From Halichondria panicea (Eukaryota > Porifera > Demospongiae > Suberitida > Halichondriidae), in the NCBI RefSeq assembly GCF_963675165.1, contig NC_087377.1, positions 5,642,042-5,706,041 of the forward strand: a stretch of DNA of 64,000 nt, read 5' to 3'. Below the pieces are notes generated by a model. It was given only the letters and a program-made list of their open reading frames with translations, searched no databases and was not told the origin of the DNA. The translations under genes were made by a program, and so were the position numbers. Of this stretch, positions 1-12,520 are shown one piece after another. Numbering within the stretch: position 1 is the stretch's first letter; every line of letters begins with the position of its first letter.

Positions 1-118
1 CCTGTGCAGTATACAGTAGACAGAGCGGTAATGATATCACAAGTGGACGGACATGTGACGTTTATCATTATTTTCTTTGATCTGTGTCATGTGATGTATT
101 GTGCATCATAATCTAATG

Positions 119-278
119 ACTATCGGAGGAGGTACGACAACACCACGTGCTGGACTACGGAATTTCAATCAATGAGCAGCAAAAATTCTGACAGTGCAAT
201 TTTTGGCTGTGCTACGTAGTACCTGATTGAAATCCCATAGTTCAGCACGTGATGTTGTTGTACTCTCTCAGATGATCA
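119..278. repeat. Foldback (MITE-like) inverted repeat upstream of FNIP
   Basis: Two imperfect arms of about 60-70 bases face each other. The left arm has TACGACAACACCACGTGCTG and then TTTCAATCA; the right arm has its complement (TGATTGAAAT, then CAGCACGTGATGTTGTTGTA). A second inner inverted pair (CAGCAAAAATT / AATTTTTGGCTG) lies between them. The whole unit would fold into one long hairpin, as small non-autonomous DNA transposons do. No target-site duplication could be fixed by eye. Confidence 0.7.
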
Positions 279-420
279 TCACTTACTGTGCTAAATGACA
301 GAGCAGAAATGCAAATGCTTTGTTTTATAGCAGTTGTACGTAACGTGTTACTTGTAAACTTTAAATCAGTAATTCTGTATTGTGTGCAAATATTTGTGTT
401 TAGCTTGCAGTGTGGAGTCT

Positions 421-451
421 AGGTCAATGTGTTGCAAGGGTCAGTGTGTTG
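421..451. repeat. Interspersed repeat, inverted copy at about 2955-2987
   Basis: The block beginning AGGTCAATGTGTTGCAAGGG is present as its exact reverse complement in the FNIP intron at about 2955-2987. GTGGAGTCTA lies just beside both copies. This suggests a dispersed repeat family with one copy each side of the first visible exons. Confidence 0.6.
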
Positions 452-1287
452 CTATTAGCAGGGCAGTTTTGGTGAAGCCTGGTGTGGCAGCGGTTAGGTC
501 AGAGTCATGTGAGCCATGAATATAATTATGTAGTTCTTTCAACTTTACTGTACATGTACATGTACGTAAAGATTCTAGGAACCTGTGTTGTTTTTGGGAG
601 GTATATACATGATCGAGACTAAATCTTATGCACCTCTCTATCAAATGTTTTAGCTGTACTTATCTAATACTATTTGTCCCTAAACTTCCAAGTGAGCTGC
701 AAAGCACAGTAGTACATGTTTCCTTGTATCGATCTCCATTTGTCATAATTATTATCTAGTTGCTAACATTAACGAAACACTTGTGATTAGTCACATGATG
801 TGTGTGTGTCAACCATTATCCCATTAATTTGGTCCCACATACCTGTACTGTACAACAATGCTGCATGAGAGTAGAGTGACAGGCCCATTTGAGGATCACA
901 TGGGGTGATGAGCTTATCGTATTTGGTGTGAATTGTGTTAGTAGCTCTGTAGGCCTGACTGTCACATGTTCAAAGCTCAGGTTAATGGTGTACGTCACAC
1001 ACACAAAGACGTCCAGTCATAAAAGGGCACAATTGAATGAATGCACCTCTGTACAAAGGACAAGCCCAAATTCATTGCCTTCCTTTATGAATGTACTTTA
1101 CATAAGGAGGATGACCTCTTTACTGTGCAGGCAAACAAATTTACATGTACTGTACGTATTTTCCCCACAAAATGTGTCTTTTACCTGTTAAGTATCGCAC
1201 ATATTTTTCAGATTATTATTTTCATACAGTGCAAATACATGGACGCTGCAATCGGACTTGTATAATCAGTAGTTCTTCTCTCCACAG

Positions 1288-4200
1288 TGATCGGGAGCAT
1301 CGTGCCAGAAGCCTTCTCCACCCCACTGGTAGAAGCACCATTCAACTGAGTCCGTCCAGGGTCCGTATTGTGGTGTTCAAAGATGATATGGGAGTGAAGC
1401 AGCCACTCTTTGACTCACAGGTCAACTGTGAGAATGAGGGAGAGGTAAGTGTACAGTGCGTAGACAGATCGTAGCACATGTACAGTTTACACTGTGTGTG
1501 GATATGGTACTGTTCTAACTTGAATTGGAGTAGGATATATGACACAATTATTTTGCATTCCAACAAGCTGTTGTACCCTTAGAAAATTAGTGTGACAAAG
1601 AAAAATGATGGTGTTACCTAAGCTTCTTGAATAGGCCTACCAAGCAGGAACATTGTTTACCACAAATATGTTTTCATTAATTACTGGTAAACATAATTCA
1701 GGAGCCATCCACCAAGTCCCTATGTGACATGAGGAGTATAGAGCGCCTGGAACACAGCAACTCCTCCACTAGCAGCGTCCCACCTCTGAGCACTTCATCC
1801 GGGTGGGTGGGATCCTGTAAGAAAAGGAGAGCTGGCTTTGTCAAGAGACCTGTAAGTATTACAGTTTGATTTTATTTACTATTACGGTGTACATATGCAC
1901 ATGTATTCTCATTAATAATTTGGCTGTTGTGTGTCATTTACACAGTCTACTGATTCTGAGCTGCTCGGTGAGATGATGTTTGGGTCCATGCCAATGAAGA
2001 CTATAGGGAACTCAGTCAAGGTTCACTATATCAGGTTAAACATAATTAAATTTATGGTGTCGTCAACTTTGTGACAAGTAAAATTATCGTACACATGTAC
2101 AGTATGTAAAGATTGAATAGTGTTGCTTTGTAATAGAAACATCCTCTGCAATGCTTATAAGCAGTATGGCTGGCGGTCCATGTGCTGTAGGCATGTTTGC
2201 CATGTGCTGTAACTGTGTTGTGTGTTAATTAAGTTTATGGCCTCTAATTTGGTGAAATCACATGACTGGTCCATTACGTACATATACATGTACACTGTAC
2301 AGTACACATCTGTATGTTGTTGGTTAACCTCAATTTGAAGGTGCGTTCATGTATATCGAGGTATTCGAGTAGGTGGTTGAGGTGGTCATTACGTGGTTTG
2401 TGGTGGGTAGGTGTGCAACAAACTGCAAGAGATGAATCTGAATTCCATCTCTGTAGCGCATGCAAGTGCGTTTACTGTGAGCGTGCATGTCATTCAATTG
2501 ATTATGCCGTAGCTTTTCAATGTATTATATACCCTCTGTACTACTCTCCAAACAGATCAACTGACCAGCTCATGCTCACGAAAACCTTCGCCTGTGGTCG
2601 CAAGCTTCTTCACCAATGCAGTCTGACTGACTACTCAGACAGTTGCCCATTGCCCGGAGATGCGTCCAGTCAAACTATAGAGAGAGCTTATGCCCCGGTA
2701 CCCAAGAACCACTACATGATCAACAGCCTGCGATGTTCTCTCTCTCCAGGTAAACCATCAGTTACTGTATGAGATTTATTTGAACGTTACACAAATCTCT
2801 TGTGTTATGCTGGTTTTAGAGTCATGAGTATACTGTACTGTACATGTACTTTAGAATTGTGTGTGTGTGTGTGTGTCCATTTAATTAAAATATCATACCA
2901 TGTGTGGGCGTTAGTGTATTCACAGTCGTAAATGGCTCGGAAAATAGAATACTTGTAACACACACTGACCCTTGCAACACATTGACCTAAAATCCCATAG
3001 ACTCCACTAATTATAACGTTACACAAATCCTTGTGTTATAGGCTGGTTTAGAGTAATGAGTATACATGTACACTGTACGTGTCTTTAGAATTGTGTGTGT
3101 GTTTACTAAATTACTAAATTACTAAACTAAATGGTGCCTAAAAGTTTCTATATAATTATAGCCTCGTGATCAATTAAAAGATCACACCATGCATGGGCGT
3201 TAGTGTATTCACAGTCGTGAATGGCCCGGAAAATGTATGTGTCGTATTATTCACATCCTTAACAATTTCTCATACAGATTCTGGTCGCAATCTTCGGTCT
3301 TCTAGTCTGAGTGTTCCTATTCTTCGTCCCAGTAGTGCCCTTTCCACTCACTCCTCCCCGGCCACCCACTCACCCCCCTCACCTGTCCCGTCTCTGTCTG
3401 TCACTGGCTCTGTAAGCTCCAGTCTCACTCGGAGGATACAGAGGTACCGGGCCACGAGCCTGGAGGACCCTGCTGAGCTGTACAGGAAGGTCTTGAAACC
3501 TCTCGATAGGGTATACAATGAATGCTTACACAGTTCTTTGCCTGTGTTTAGTTGTGTATGATTATTCTTAGAGTGAGTAATCAATTTAACCTTATACACG
3601 CCGATGTTGCAAGTCTAGCTGTCTACATAATTATGTGTCCCATGACTACCATGTACATGTACATGTATATTAGCTACATTAGGCCGTAATCACAGGTTTG
3701 TTTGCTCATAGAAATGGCTTAGGCACTAGATTCAGATAAGTACATGTACTGTATATGTACAGTACTTTCAACTGCGTACATTGTACATAATTTTGTTGTA
3801 GGTGCAAAGCATATAACTACATGTTATTCACGACCTCTTATTTCTCTTCCCTCAGCCACCTCATAGCAAGAAGAAGTACGGTATTGGAGTGATCCTCAGT
3901 TTGAGTGAGCTCAGTGAACCTGACATTCAGCACTTCCAGAGTTTCCTCTTCTCTCACTTCACTCTGATTGATACTCATCTCGAGAAGCTTAAGTCTTTTG
4001 TCCTGGAGGCCTCACAAAGTCGAGGGCCAGCCTTCGTCAAAAGCATGACACAGGTACAGTGCGTGTGTTAAAATACAATTTATGTGTTATCCTTGTCTGT
4101 GTGTCTGTACTACTGTATACGTACATGCATGTACAATGATACAATAATTATACTACCCACTTTTTACAGCAGTACCCTGTTCAGTATGTGCATACGTGTA

Positions 4201-7200
4201 TTAAATGATGTTCGTTCTATAGGCCTATGAAGATTTCCTCAGGGATTTTATTGCTCTCTACAAAGCACCGAGGATTGAGGTGAATAACCCATTTATAATT
4301 ATGTAGACTAGCTGTTAGTGTGATGATGGCCCGGGTCTAAAGACAGTGAACCCCTAAATTTAGGACTTTTGAGTTCAGGAAACTTTTCCTCTGGAATTAG
4401 GTCATCTCAATAAACAGGACACTCCCCATACAGTGTACTTCCCAATTTCAAGTACCACATACTGTACATTATTACACCACACACACTCCAGTCTCCAGTA
4501 TGGCTCACTTTGGTTGGTCAAGTGAGTAGACGAGAGCAAGTGTGCAAACAGTTTATGGAGGAGTTTGGATCCTGTATTGTCGAGATGGAGACCAAGGAGA
4601 GAAAATTGTGAGCTATAAATATAATTATCCAATGTACACATGTAAGTACAACATGAGGTTTGAGGCTACATATCCTAGAAGTTGAACGTGAGTACATGTA
4701 TACCTGAATGCTATTGTAGAGGTGAATTCAATGTACAGTGCCTGTAGATGTACATGTACATTACATGATTGTATTGATCAGTTTCTGTACGTAGAGTACA
4801 AATGTACATTTGGACATCATACAATTGTAAGTACACGTACCTGTATTGTTGCAATGGCTGTAATGTAAAGTCATACACACACTCACTCTATCTCTCTCTA
4901 CAGTTTCCTGTCCTCACTCCTCACGGCTGTACTCTCCCACCACTTGGCCTGGGTCTTCACTGAGAGCAGACACTCCACCACCGACTCACGTCTCAACAAA
5001 ATGATCCCAAAATCTGTGAGTAATGGCACATCTAGTACATGTAGAATATACATTACTTTCATCGATTGCTTGTTTACAAACTTATATAATTGTTTGTACT
5101 GCCGTATGTGCTTATACCCTTATGTGTACATGTATCCTCGTTGCATTAGTACATGTACATGTCACTTTGTATGCATGCATGTGCGTACACGTACATGTAT
5201 ACGGTGCATGTTTACTATCATGTACGTATTTAGTATGTAATTGGAATGACTTAATTTGAAATTCATGTTTCACTCTCTCTCTTTAATGCAGTTTGGGCTA
5301 TTGGCAGAGTCTCATCCCTATAACCCTCTCTGGGCTCAACTCGGGTACGTTGTCCAATTATCTACAGGTGTATATACTGTATATGTACATGTGGTCAGAT
5401 CATTGTGTGAATCTGACTTCAAATTGCTATACTTGTGTATATACAATGTATGTATGTGCATTCCCTCGTGTACTCGTCATGTCGTGTTGAGTAACATGTC
5501 TCTACGTGTATAATTGTACAGAGACTTGTTTGGAGCAGTGTCCTATCCTCTCAAGCTGACCCGGACGATTGTCACAGGCAAGAACAGTGCTATAGTGAAT
5601 AGGCTCCTCTACATTCTCACTTACTTTATACGCTGCTCTGAGGTGGAGCCATGGAAACCACCGGTAAGTATTTATGCACATAAGTCTGCAGCACAGTTGT
5701 ACATGTATAATAAATTCATTGCTTGACCTTCTGTATGTTTCTATGTTACAGGAGAATCTTCATCACAAACCTTCTCAGAAAATTCCTGTTCCAAATGGTA
5801 AAGGAAATCTCTCGTCAAATGAGCACCAGCACAAGTCCAGCGACTCATCACACAGCGAGTTGATCACTAAACTAGATGATGACTATCTCCTAGAATCAAG
5901 GGCTAGCTCAATCACAGTGAGTGAGCAGTATTATTCATGTGTGGTTGTCTGTGAGATTGGTTTATACACGTACTACAAATACGAGCACTACCTTAGAATT
6001 GAAGGTACATTGTACACGGAAAGTTAATAAGTACATGTATAGTGACTGTACGTGTACGTGTATTGAAAATGGCTGCATGCATGTTCACTCAAATTGGTGA
6101 CAACTAACGATAAGGGTGCAGTGTTGATTCTACGTTTCGTACATGCATTATAGGTGATGGCAGATCACGAGACACACTCTCTGAGATCACCCTTTGCCTC
6201 CCCTACCAATTTCGGCCGAGAGACGCCACTAATCAAACCACACCCCTTCTCCATACGGCAATCAAGTCGACAGCATTCGTTCAATAGTGATCTTGACCCC
6301 CTAGGCAGTCTGGGAAATAAATCACTTGGAGCAACTTTTTCTAGGTCCCCCAAATCTTCTAAAAAGTCTGGATCTATGTCTAGGTACAGTTAATGTATAA
6401 TTTTGTACACCTTTTATGATAGTCTTAGTATTACGTTTCTCATAATTATACATGTACATGTGTAAGACTTACATTGTACATTGTATAATTATGTACACTG
6501 TACATGTACATGTAAACAGAAGCTTTCAATGTAGTACGTATGTCCATAACTATTTAGAACCTGTAAACAGTGCCAATAGGGACATAAATCTTGTTGCAAC
6601 TTGTACGCATGCCATAAAATCATAGACTATTATCGTTGATATTCAGATTCTTTTCCTCCCTGCAGCCGTACAAGTGAGCAGTCTGATTCCCGCCACTCGT
6701 CCCTCAAGCACACGTTCCCCATCCAACCTTCCTCCCCTGTCGCAACCACTGCTAGAGCCACATGTAATGATCAAACAAGTGACTATAGAATGCCGTCTCC
6801 CTCCAACACACACTACCCTAATTCTCCAGCTGAGATTGCCAGCATGGGATTCTGTCCCGAGCCTGACAGCTTCATGACCTTTGATCCTAAAGCAAGCTAT
6901 AGGTGCAAATACAATGTACATGTAGTTTCTTACTAGCCTAGCTACGTACATGTACATACTGTATATTCATTCTAATAGATGTGTTTATTCAACCCACTTT
7001 TTGGTTTACACACAGTGCTCATTTACCCCATTATAACAACAGTGTAACATCTGTTTTAATTGAAACGTACACACTGCATACTGTAAAGTACGAGTTGCTC
7101 TGTCATTTTAATGACCAATACACGTGTTTCTGTTACAGGGCCCACCAAATGTCCCCCAGCTTCATCAAGAGGTCACCGCAGAATACATTTCATGGTCAGA

Positions 7201-10200
7201 ACACGTCAGTACGGAAGGTGCCCAACTTGAAAATGTCACAGCCAAGCGGTCAGCCGTACACGCTCCACAAGGTAATAGCCATAATTATCATGTCAATGAC
7301 CATGAGGCTAGCCTGTCTTTGAAGCAAATTAAAGAGATTAATCGCTTCCCCTCTTTCCCCTGTACAGAACAACTCTACAACGAGTATGGACAGTGGTTAT
7401 GATCGCTCCCTCACAGCCTCAAGTACTACTGAGTATTCCAGAGACAGTTACACTACCACCACCAGCTGCTTCAGTGACAGCTCCAACGGCAAGGATAGCT
7501 GTAATCGAAGTGGCCTGTTTTTCTCGCGATGTGATGGTGTTAAGGGATATTCAATGGACGAGAACAAAGCAGAGAGTTGCTCTGTGCAGGTCAGCTTATA
7601 TTTGTTTACCCTGTACATGTACTTGTAGAAAACCCAAAGTTGTTATAGCCAGTACTCTAGCGAAGATAGTTGTATGTAGTTGCATAAACTTTCTTTTGAG
7701 TGATGCACGATCTGTAAGTGTTACATGTACAGAGCAGATACTCAGCTAATACATTGTACGCCCTTTTGGCCCGATACATGTACATGTAAATGTATGAAAA
7801 CTATCAGTTTTACCGTTAATCCTTGGCTTACAGTCTATGAGCCGCCCTCGATCAGATGCCATTAGTTTCTCTTCCCGTCGAGAAGCCACTAACTATCGAG
7901 TCTGCAAAATGCCACCTATCGAACACTCTGACGACAATAGCCCTGACAACATACACAACTCCATTTCTCCTGATCTACCAAGCCCTACACAACCTCTTCT
8001 ACCAACCAAAGTTTCGAGGCTTTTACAGAACAATCAAGACTACACTTCAGCTATCAGAAAATTAAACGGCTCACAATCGAATTTTGAGTCCCAGCGAGTA
8101 CCTCTTCTTCAAGTGCAACAGCCAACACTTATTAAGGAAGATTCGGACGATGATTCCATTACCGCTCAAGAAAATCAACGGAGTAGCCCTGGACGTTCAC
8201 TACGCAGGCAAGCTGCTCTCCTGTCCGACAGTGACTCTCCGAAATCTCCCACCTTCCAAGATAGCACGTACGACACCACCGACCAGTTCAGGCCATTTTC
8301 ACCCAGTCAAAGCCTGCCACTTTCAACCATACCGTTCATGTCTATGTCACGGACAAGAAGTAGCTCTGATGCTGCACGCGCACAGTCGCCCAGTATGCTG
8401 AGTACAGATAGCGGTCGAGGGACTAAGAGCGGTTTTACTGGCAATAACTCCCAACAAGATCTCGAAAACCTCTCCCAAAGTTCCGATCTGTTCGATTCCG
8501 ATGATGCCTTTTGTGAGCTGCCTAGTTTGAGTTGCTCTGAGCAAGGATACGATTTACTGAAGAACGACAGTTTTGGTGACGATCCCCTTAATGTTGAGAA
8601 AAGCTTCTCTCCAAACACTCTTAAGTTGTTCAGACAAAGCCCATCACTTTTACAGCAACAGTTACAAGTAAGTTTTGAAACTTGTATACAGTGTACATGT
8701 ACATGTGTTTTTGTATTGTAGAACTCTAACTGTATGTTATCAGGCCAGAGGAGGTACAACACGAGTACCTCGATCACGTACAAACTTCCACAATAATTCA
8801 GTCATTGTTGCATGTGACTACATGTAATTAACTCAATTTTAGCCTAATCAAGGTACTCGTGTCGGACCTCCTCTATTATCAGGCTAATGCTGACTACTAT
8901 AATTATTACATTTCAAAATTTGGTTGTGTCTTTCTAATCAACCCCACCCCCCATCCTCTACAGGCTCACGACAGATTGCTAAGTGGAGACGGGCAGCCAT
9001 CGACTCCAGATCAGTTCTCTGACTTTGAGGATGTAGTGTTGCCAAGTGTCGACGAGTTTCACTTGGAAGATTTCGATCAAGATCAGGATGCTCAACAACA
9101 AAACTTGGATGATTTTGGTCACTCCCTGTTCGTTGGGTAAGAAAGAATGATTGTGTAGTGGTACTGTACAATGTACATGTACAGGGGGTTGTACAGTGTA
9201 TGCACACTGTACATACTTACATAGCTAAGGTTACTAGAGCATATTTTTTGTATGGCATTTATCGTAAAAAGTCTTATGAAGGCGCCACTACGACCAACTT
9301 GAACAGCCTAATTTTTGGGCTCTAATTGTATGCCATCAAATTTATCCTGCAACTTCAAGTTGAAAACTCGTGTATTGTATTGTCCTGTCCTACACAGCCT
9401 CTCTCCGACCTACCTGTCTGATTTTGTTCTCCATGGGACCACTCAACCTGCTGATCAGCATCTCCAGGACAAAATATTTAAAGACCTCAGAAGTGCAGTG
9501 AAGGTACATATACATAATGTATACATGTTGTGTACACATGCATACGTATTCTAGAAGTACATTGTACAAGCTGCCTATACTGTACTGTACATCTATAAGC
9601 CAATCGTATCAAAATTTCTAGAATTTGCGTCAAATAATGTGATGTGAGGTTAACTTCTCCCTAGGGAGCATGTCGTGAGTCCCAACGTTGAAAAAGCATC
9701 CTCCTTTAACTATTGTATACAGTGTAGGTGTACAGTATAATTAAGGCCTTCACTAATTTTCCTCACACACTCACAGTATTCCATCATTGACGAACCTATT
9801 GAGCATGGTGTAGCGATTGTGGCTGACACTGACTCATGGACTGTCCGGATTCTCTCAACCTCTCGGTGTCTGCAGACTACCAGGTACAATAATTACTGTC
9901 ACTCTTGCACATCAGGGTTAACCCAAACTAGCCTCTATTACTAACACCAATTATTATACTTTCTTCTTGTTTGTACAACAGTGACGTCATTATGGGCTCA
10001 ACATGCATGCAACCATCTCGATACATCAAGCAACTACTCAGTACCGTTAAGAGCATGAATGAAATGCGACTTCCTGCTGAATTTGTAAGTTTAAAAGTAA
10101 TCGTATTATTCTCACTGTATACGTTTACATGTATAACACATAATTAACCAGTTTTTAGTAGTATACAATATACTTAAAATGAGAGAATGCGCTAATAATC

Positions 10201-11356
10201 CAGTTTCTATACGATACTCCACACTGTATAACTAGAGCACTGAAGTGCTAACCCTCAGCTGTTGACTTGATCTACAGGTGAATAGCAACCAAAAGAGTGT
10301 TACATATATATACAATGCTGGCTAGGCTATAAGCAGCAAGTAACAGAAGCTAGAGGCATGTTGAAATTCATTGTAGACTAGAATCACAGCAAACTTACGA
10401 AGGCAATATTAGAAATAGTTTAGAGCTGCTCCTGTAGGGTACGGGTACAGTATGCTCTGTGGGGCAGAAATAAGTAAAGAAACAACCATACATGTAAATC
10501 ATAATTCTAGCTTTCTATTTAGTGACCCTGTTTCATTGTTCCTGGTAAGGGATCACTTCAGCTGTAAGTACGCTGTTTATCTCGACAGGATCTCGAATAA
10601 AGGCCGTGTGTAGTTAGCTAGCTATACTACCAACGTGCAAGTTCAAGCTTCTTTAGTAAACGCAGCGCCATGGCACCCAGGTGAGTAGATTCACCTGTCA
10701 CAAACAAACCAGACAACTGCTATACCCGCTGGGCGCGGCACGGCCTCGGGTAAGTTACTAAAGTATATAGAGTACTTATTGTACAATGTAACACATGTAC
10801 ATGTTACGTATTGCATTGTAAAATTACATGCATCTTTCACAGTGCCTTTCCCATGTCGAGGATAAATTGTTAGAGCTCAACGAACGAAGTATCACGTTAG
10901 CCAACACTCTGTTGGAGTATGGCAGTGACACGGACTTTGCAGAAATTCTACCACGGTCATTGGACTCACTGGGGTGAGCTTGGTTGTTATAACAGTCATG
11001 TGATTGAAACAGTAAAAAATATAAAAATATAATTATGCAGCCAGCATGTTGAAATCTAAGTATAAAAAATATGTACATGTATCAGTTTTTTTCTTTATGA
11101 TGCATTGTAAGCTCATGCATGACCATGTCTGCGTAATTATGGGTTCTGTATAATTATAAATTTACATGTATAGCGTAATTACTGTACCTCTATTGGAATG
11201 TTGAATTATCTGACTGTGTTGTTCTGTAGCATGCAAGACCATTACGACCGTCTCATGTTGATCGTACTTGCTGGAGTGAACTGTCCTGATCAGGACATAA
11301 AAGCTAGACTGGACTACATCTTCATGACTAACTTACTAGGAAAACAGTATTTTTAA
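1288..11356 (+). CDS. FNIP: Folliculin-interacting protein (FNIP1/FNIP2 orthologue), 5' end missing
   Basis: FNIP proteins bind folliculin and AMPK and act in nutrient sensing through mTORC1 at lysosomes. I phased 23 exons with GT/AG junctions: 1288-1444, 1702-1851, 1946-2034, 2556-2749, 3278-3510, 3856-4053, 4223-4279, 4492-4607, 4904-5015, 5292-5344, 5522-5663, 5752-5916, 6154-6383, 6666-6902, 7139-7271, 7368-7589, 7834-8667, 8964-9136, 9398-9503, 9777-9883, 9982-10084, 10843-10973 and 11230-11356. The total is about 1355 codons; human FNIP1 is about 1166 aa. FNIP_N shows LLGEMMFGSMPMK. FNIP_M shows KKKYGIGVILSLS, LLTAVLSHHLAWV and SHPYNPLWAQLGDLFGA followed by LTYFIRCSE. FNIP_C shows IDEPIEHGVAIVADTDSWTV. 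The long serine-rich insert (exon 7834-8667) is poorly conserved. The first base at 1288 completes a codon from an upstream exon. The donor at 3510 is the least certain; an alternative in-frame donor is at 3489. Confidence 0.95.
2783..3236. repeat. Tandem duplication within an FNIP intron
   Basis: A block of roughly 200 bases occurs twice in the intron between 2749 and 3278. Shared landmarks in both copies are an ACACAAATC...CTTGTGTTAT stretch, a GAGTATAC / TTTAGAATTGTGTGTGTG stretch, and GGGCGTTAGTGTATTCACAG followed by TCGT[A/G]AATGGC. The copies differ by small indels and substitutions, so the duplication is not very recent. Confidence 0.7.
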
Positions 11357-11445
11357 CTCATTCACCAATTTCTTTGTTTTGCTTAACACCACCCATTGTT
11401 TGTCATGTAATAGTACAGATGAGGAACGTACTGTCATGTACGTAT

Positions 11446-11451
11446 AATAAA
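11446..11451 (+). terminator. Poly(A) signal of the FNIP gene
   Basis: The first AATAAA after the FNIP stop codon (11354-11356) lies about 90 bases downstream, at a normal distance for a 3' UTR. A TTATT-rich stretch follows. No cleavage site can be fixed from sequence alone. Confidence 0.55.
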
Positions 11452-11637
11452 TTATTACTGATTATTATTATAGGTTTTATTATATACTCATGAGCACGAG
11501 GGCAAGAGTTGATAATAATTATACAAGTATAAGCAGTACACCATGCACAAGGGCATGACGTAATAAAATATATTATTATGGTGTATTGGCCACATATCCT
11601 GGGTGATATTGATATTACCGTATTATAATTAAATTTT

Positions 11638-11966
11638 ATATAGCAGGTAATTTCAGGGGGACAAAATATTCGTGGTTTAGCAATAAAATAATAATAATAT
11701 TATTATTATTATTGAGACATTATTTTATATAGCAGGTAATTTCGGGGGGACAAAATATTCATGGTTCAGCAATAAAATAATAATAATAATAATTATTATT
11801 ATTGAGACATTATTTTCGTGGTTGTAGATCGCACTGCATATGAAGGTAAAGGTATAGACAAGCTAGGTCGCTTCATTTGTGCATGGGTAAAATATTCGTG
11901 GTCAGACCCAGCTCCAACGTACCACGAAAACACGAATATTTTGCCCCACCAAAATTACCCTCTATA
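11638..11966. mobile_element. MITE with GGTAATTT/ATATTCGTGG termini, copy 1
   Basis: The ends are inverted copies of each other. The left reads TATAGCAGGTAATTTC then ACAAAATATTCGTGG; the right reads CACGAATATTTTG then AAAATTACCCTCTATA. The left end is internally duplicated (11638-11725 and about 11727-11815), giving a head with two copies of the terminal motif and ATAATA tracts. A second family member is at 26770-26960. It has no coding capacity and is probably mobilised in trans. Confidence 0.8.
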
Positions 11967-12238
11967 CAGTGCGTAATTATATACCCATGCCATATATGCA
12001 GCTGTGACTTATACAGCTAACATAATAATTATAGAAGAGTAGCTACATGTAGCTAGCTCTCGAGTAGCCTCGAATCCACGCCGATTAAAATACGGCCTGG
12101 TGTTCATTGCAGGGGTGTTAGTGCACATGCGCTGCACAATTACTCAGAATCTGGGTAATCGTGCACGCCAGTAAAACTTTTAGTAAATGTTACTGTAAAC
12201 TAGCTGTAATACTTGGAATTTGTTCCGTGTTACTATCA

Positions 12239-12364
12239 ATGGCGTCGACTGAGTTTTGTGAAGCTGTGGCTTATGCTCTTCGCTGCGTTGGTCTAAAGGA
12301 TCTCACACTGAAGCCAAAGCAAAATAATTTGCCCCTTTTGACCACCCCCTGGCTACGCCACTGA
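12239..12364 (+). pseudogene. N-terminal fragment of a RecQ-like helicase abutting a transposon end
   Basis: An open stretch from the ATG at 12239 encodes FCEAVAYALRCVGLKDLTLK followed by PKQ. This resembles the N-terminus of RecQ-like DEAH/DEXH helicases that are abundant in sponge and cnidarian repeats, where 'LKPEQ' precedes the Q motif. Similarity stops after that and no Walker A motif follows. The last bases, CTGGCTACGCCACTG (12349-12363), are the reverse complement of the CAGTGGCGTAGCCAG terminus at 55800, so the fragment probably lies at a transposon edge. Family assignment is from memory of the motif and is tentative. Confidence 0.45.
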
Positions 12365-12520
12365 TATAATAATTATTATAGGCGCATGATCTGTGTAATC
12401 TCTAGCTATAATAATAATTATTGTATAATTATACTAAATTATTATGGTTTAACCTCGGAATCTGAACCCGATAATTATAATTATGGTACGAGTTTTTATA
12501 TAAGCATCATGCATGCAGGA

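Larger units (their letters stand above)
1..1287. other. 5' flank or first intron of the FNIP gene
   Basis: No coding exon could be identified before the splice acceptor at 1286-1287. Known FNIP proteins have a short N-terminal segment before the FNIP_N domain. That exon is either upstream of the window or hidden here without recognisable sequence. The stretch holds the foldback repeat at 119-278, a 30-base block (421-451) found inverted at about 2955-2987, and TACATGTACA-type palindromes around 549-566. Confidence 0.6.

Noticed and set aside
889-1266. Plus-strand open frames as the missing first FNIP exon
   Set aside because: None resembles the N-terminus of FNIP proteins, and none ends at a donor in the phase needed by the acceptor at 1287.
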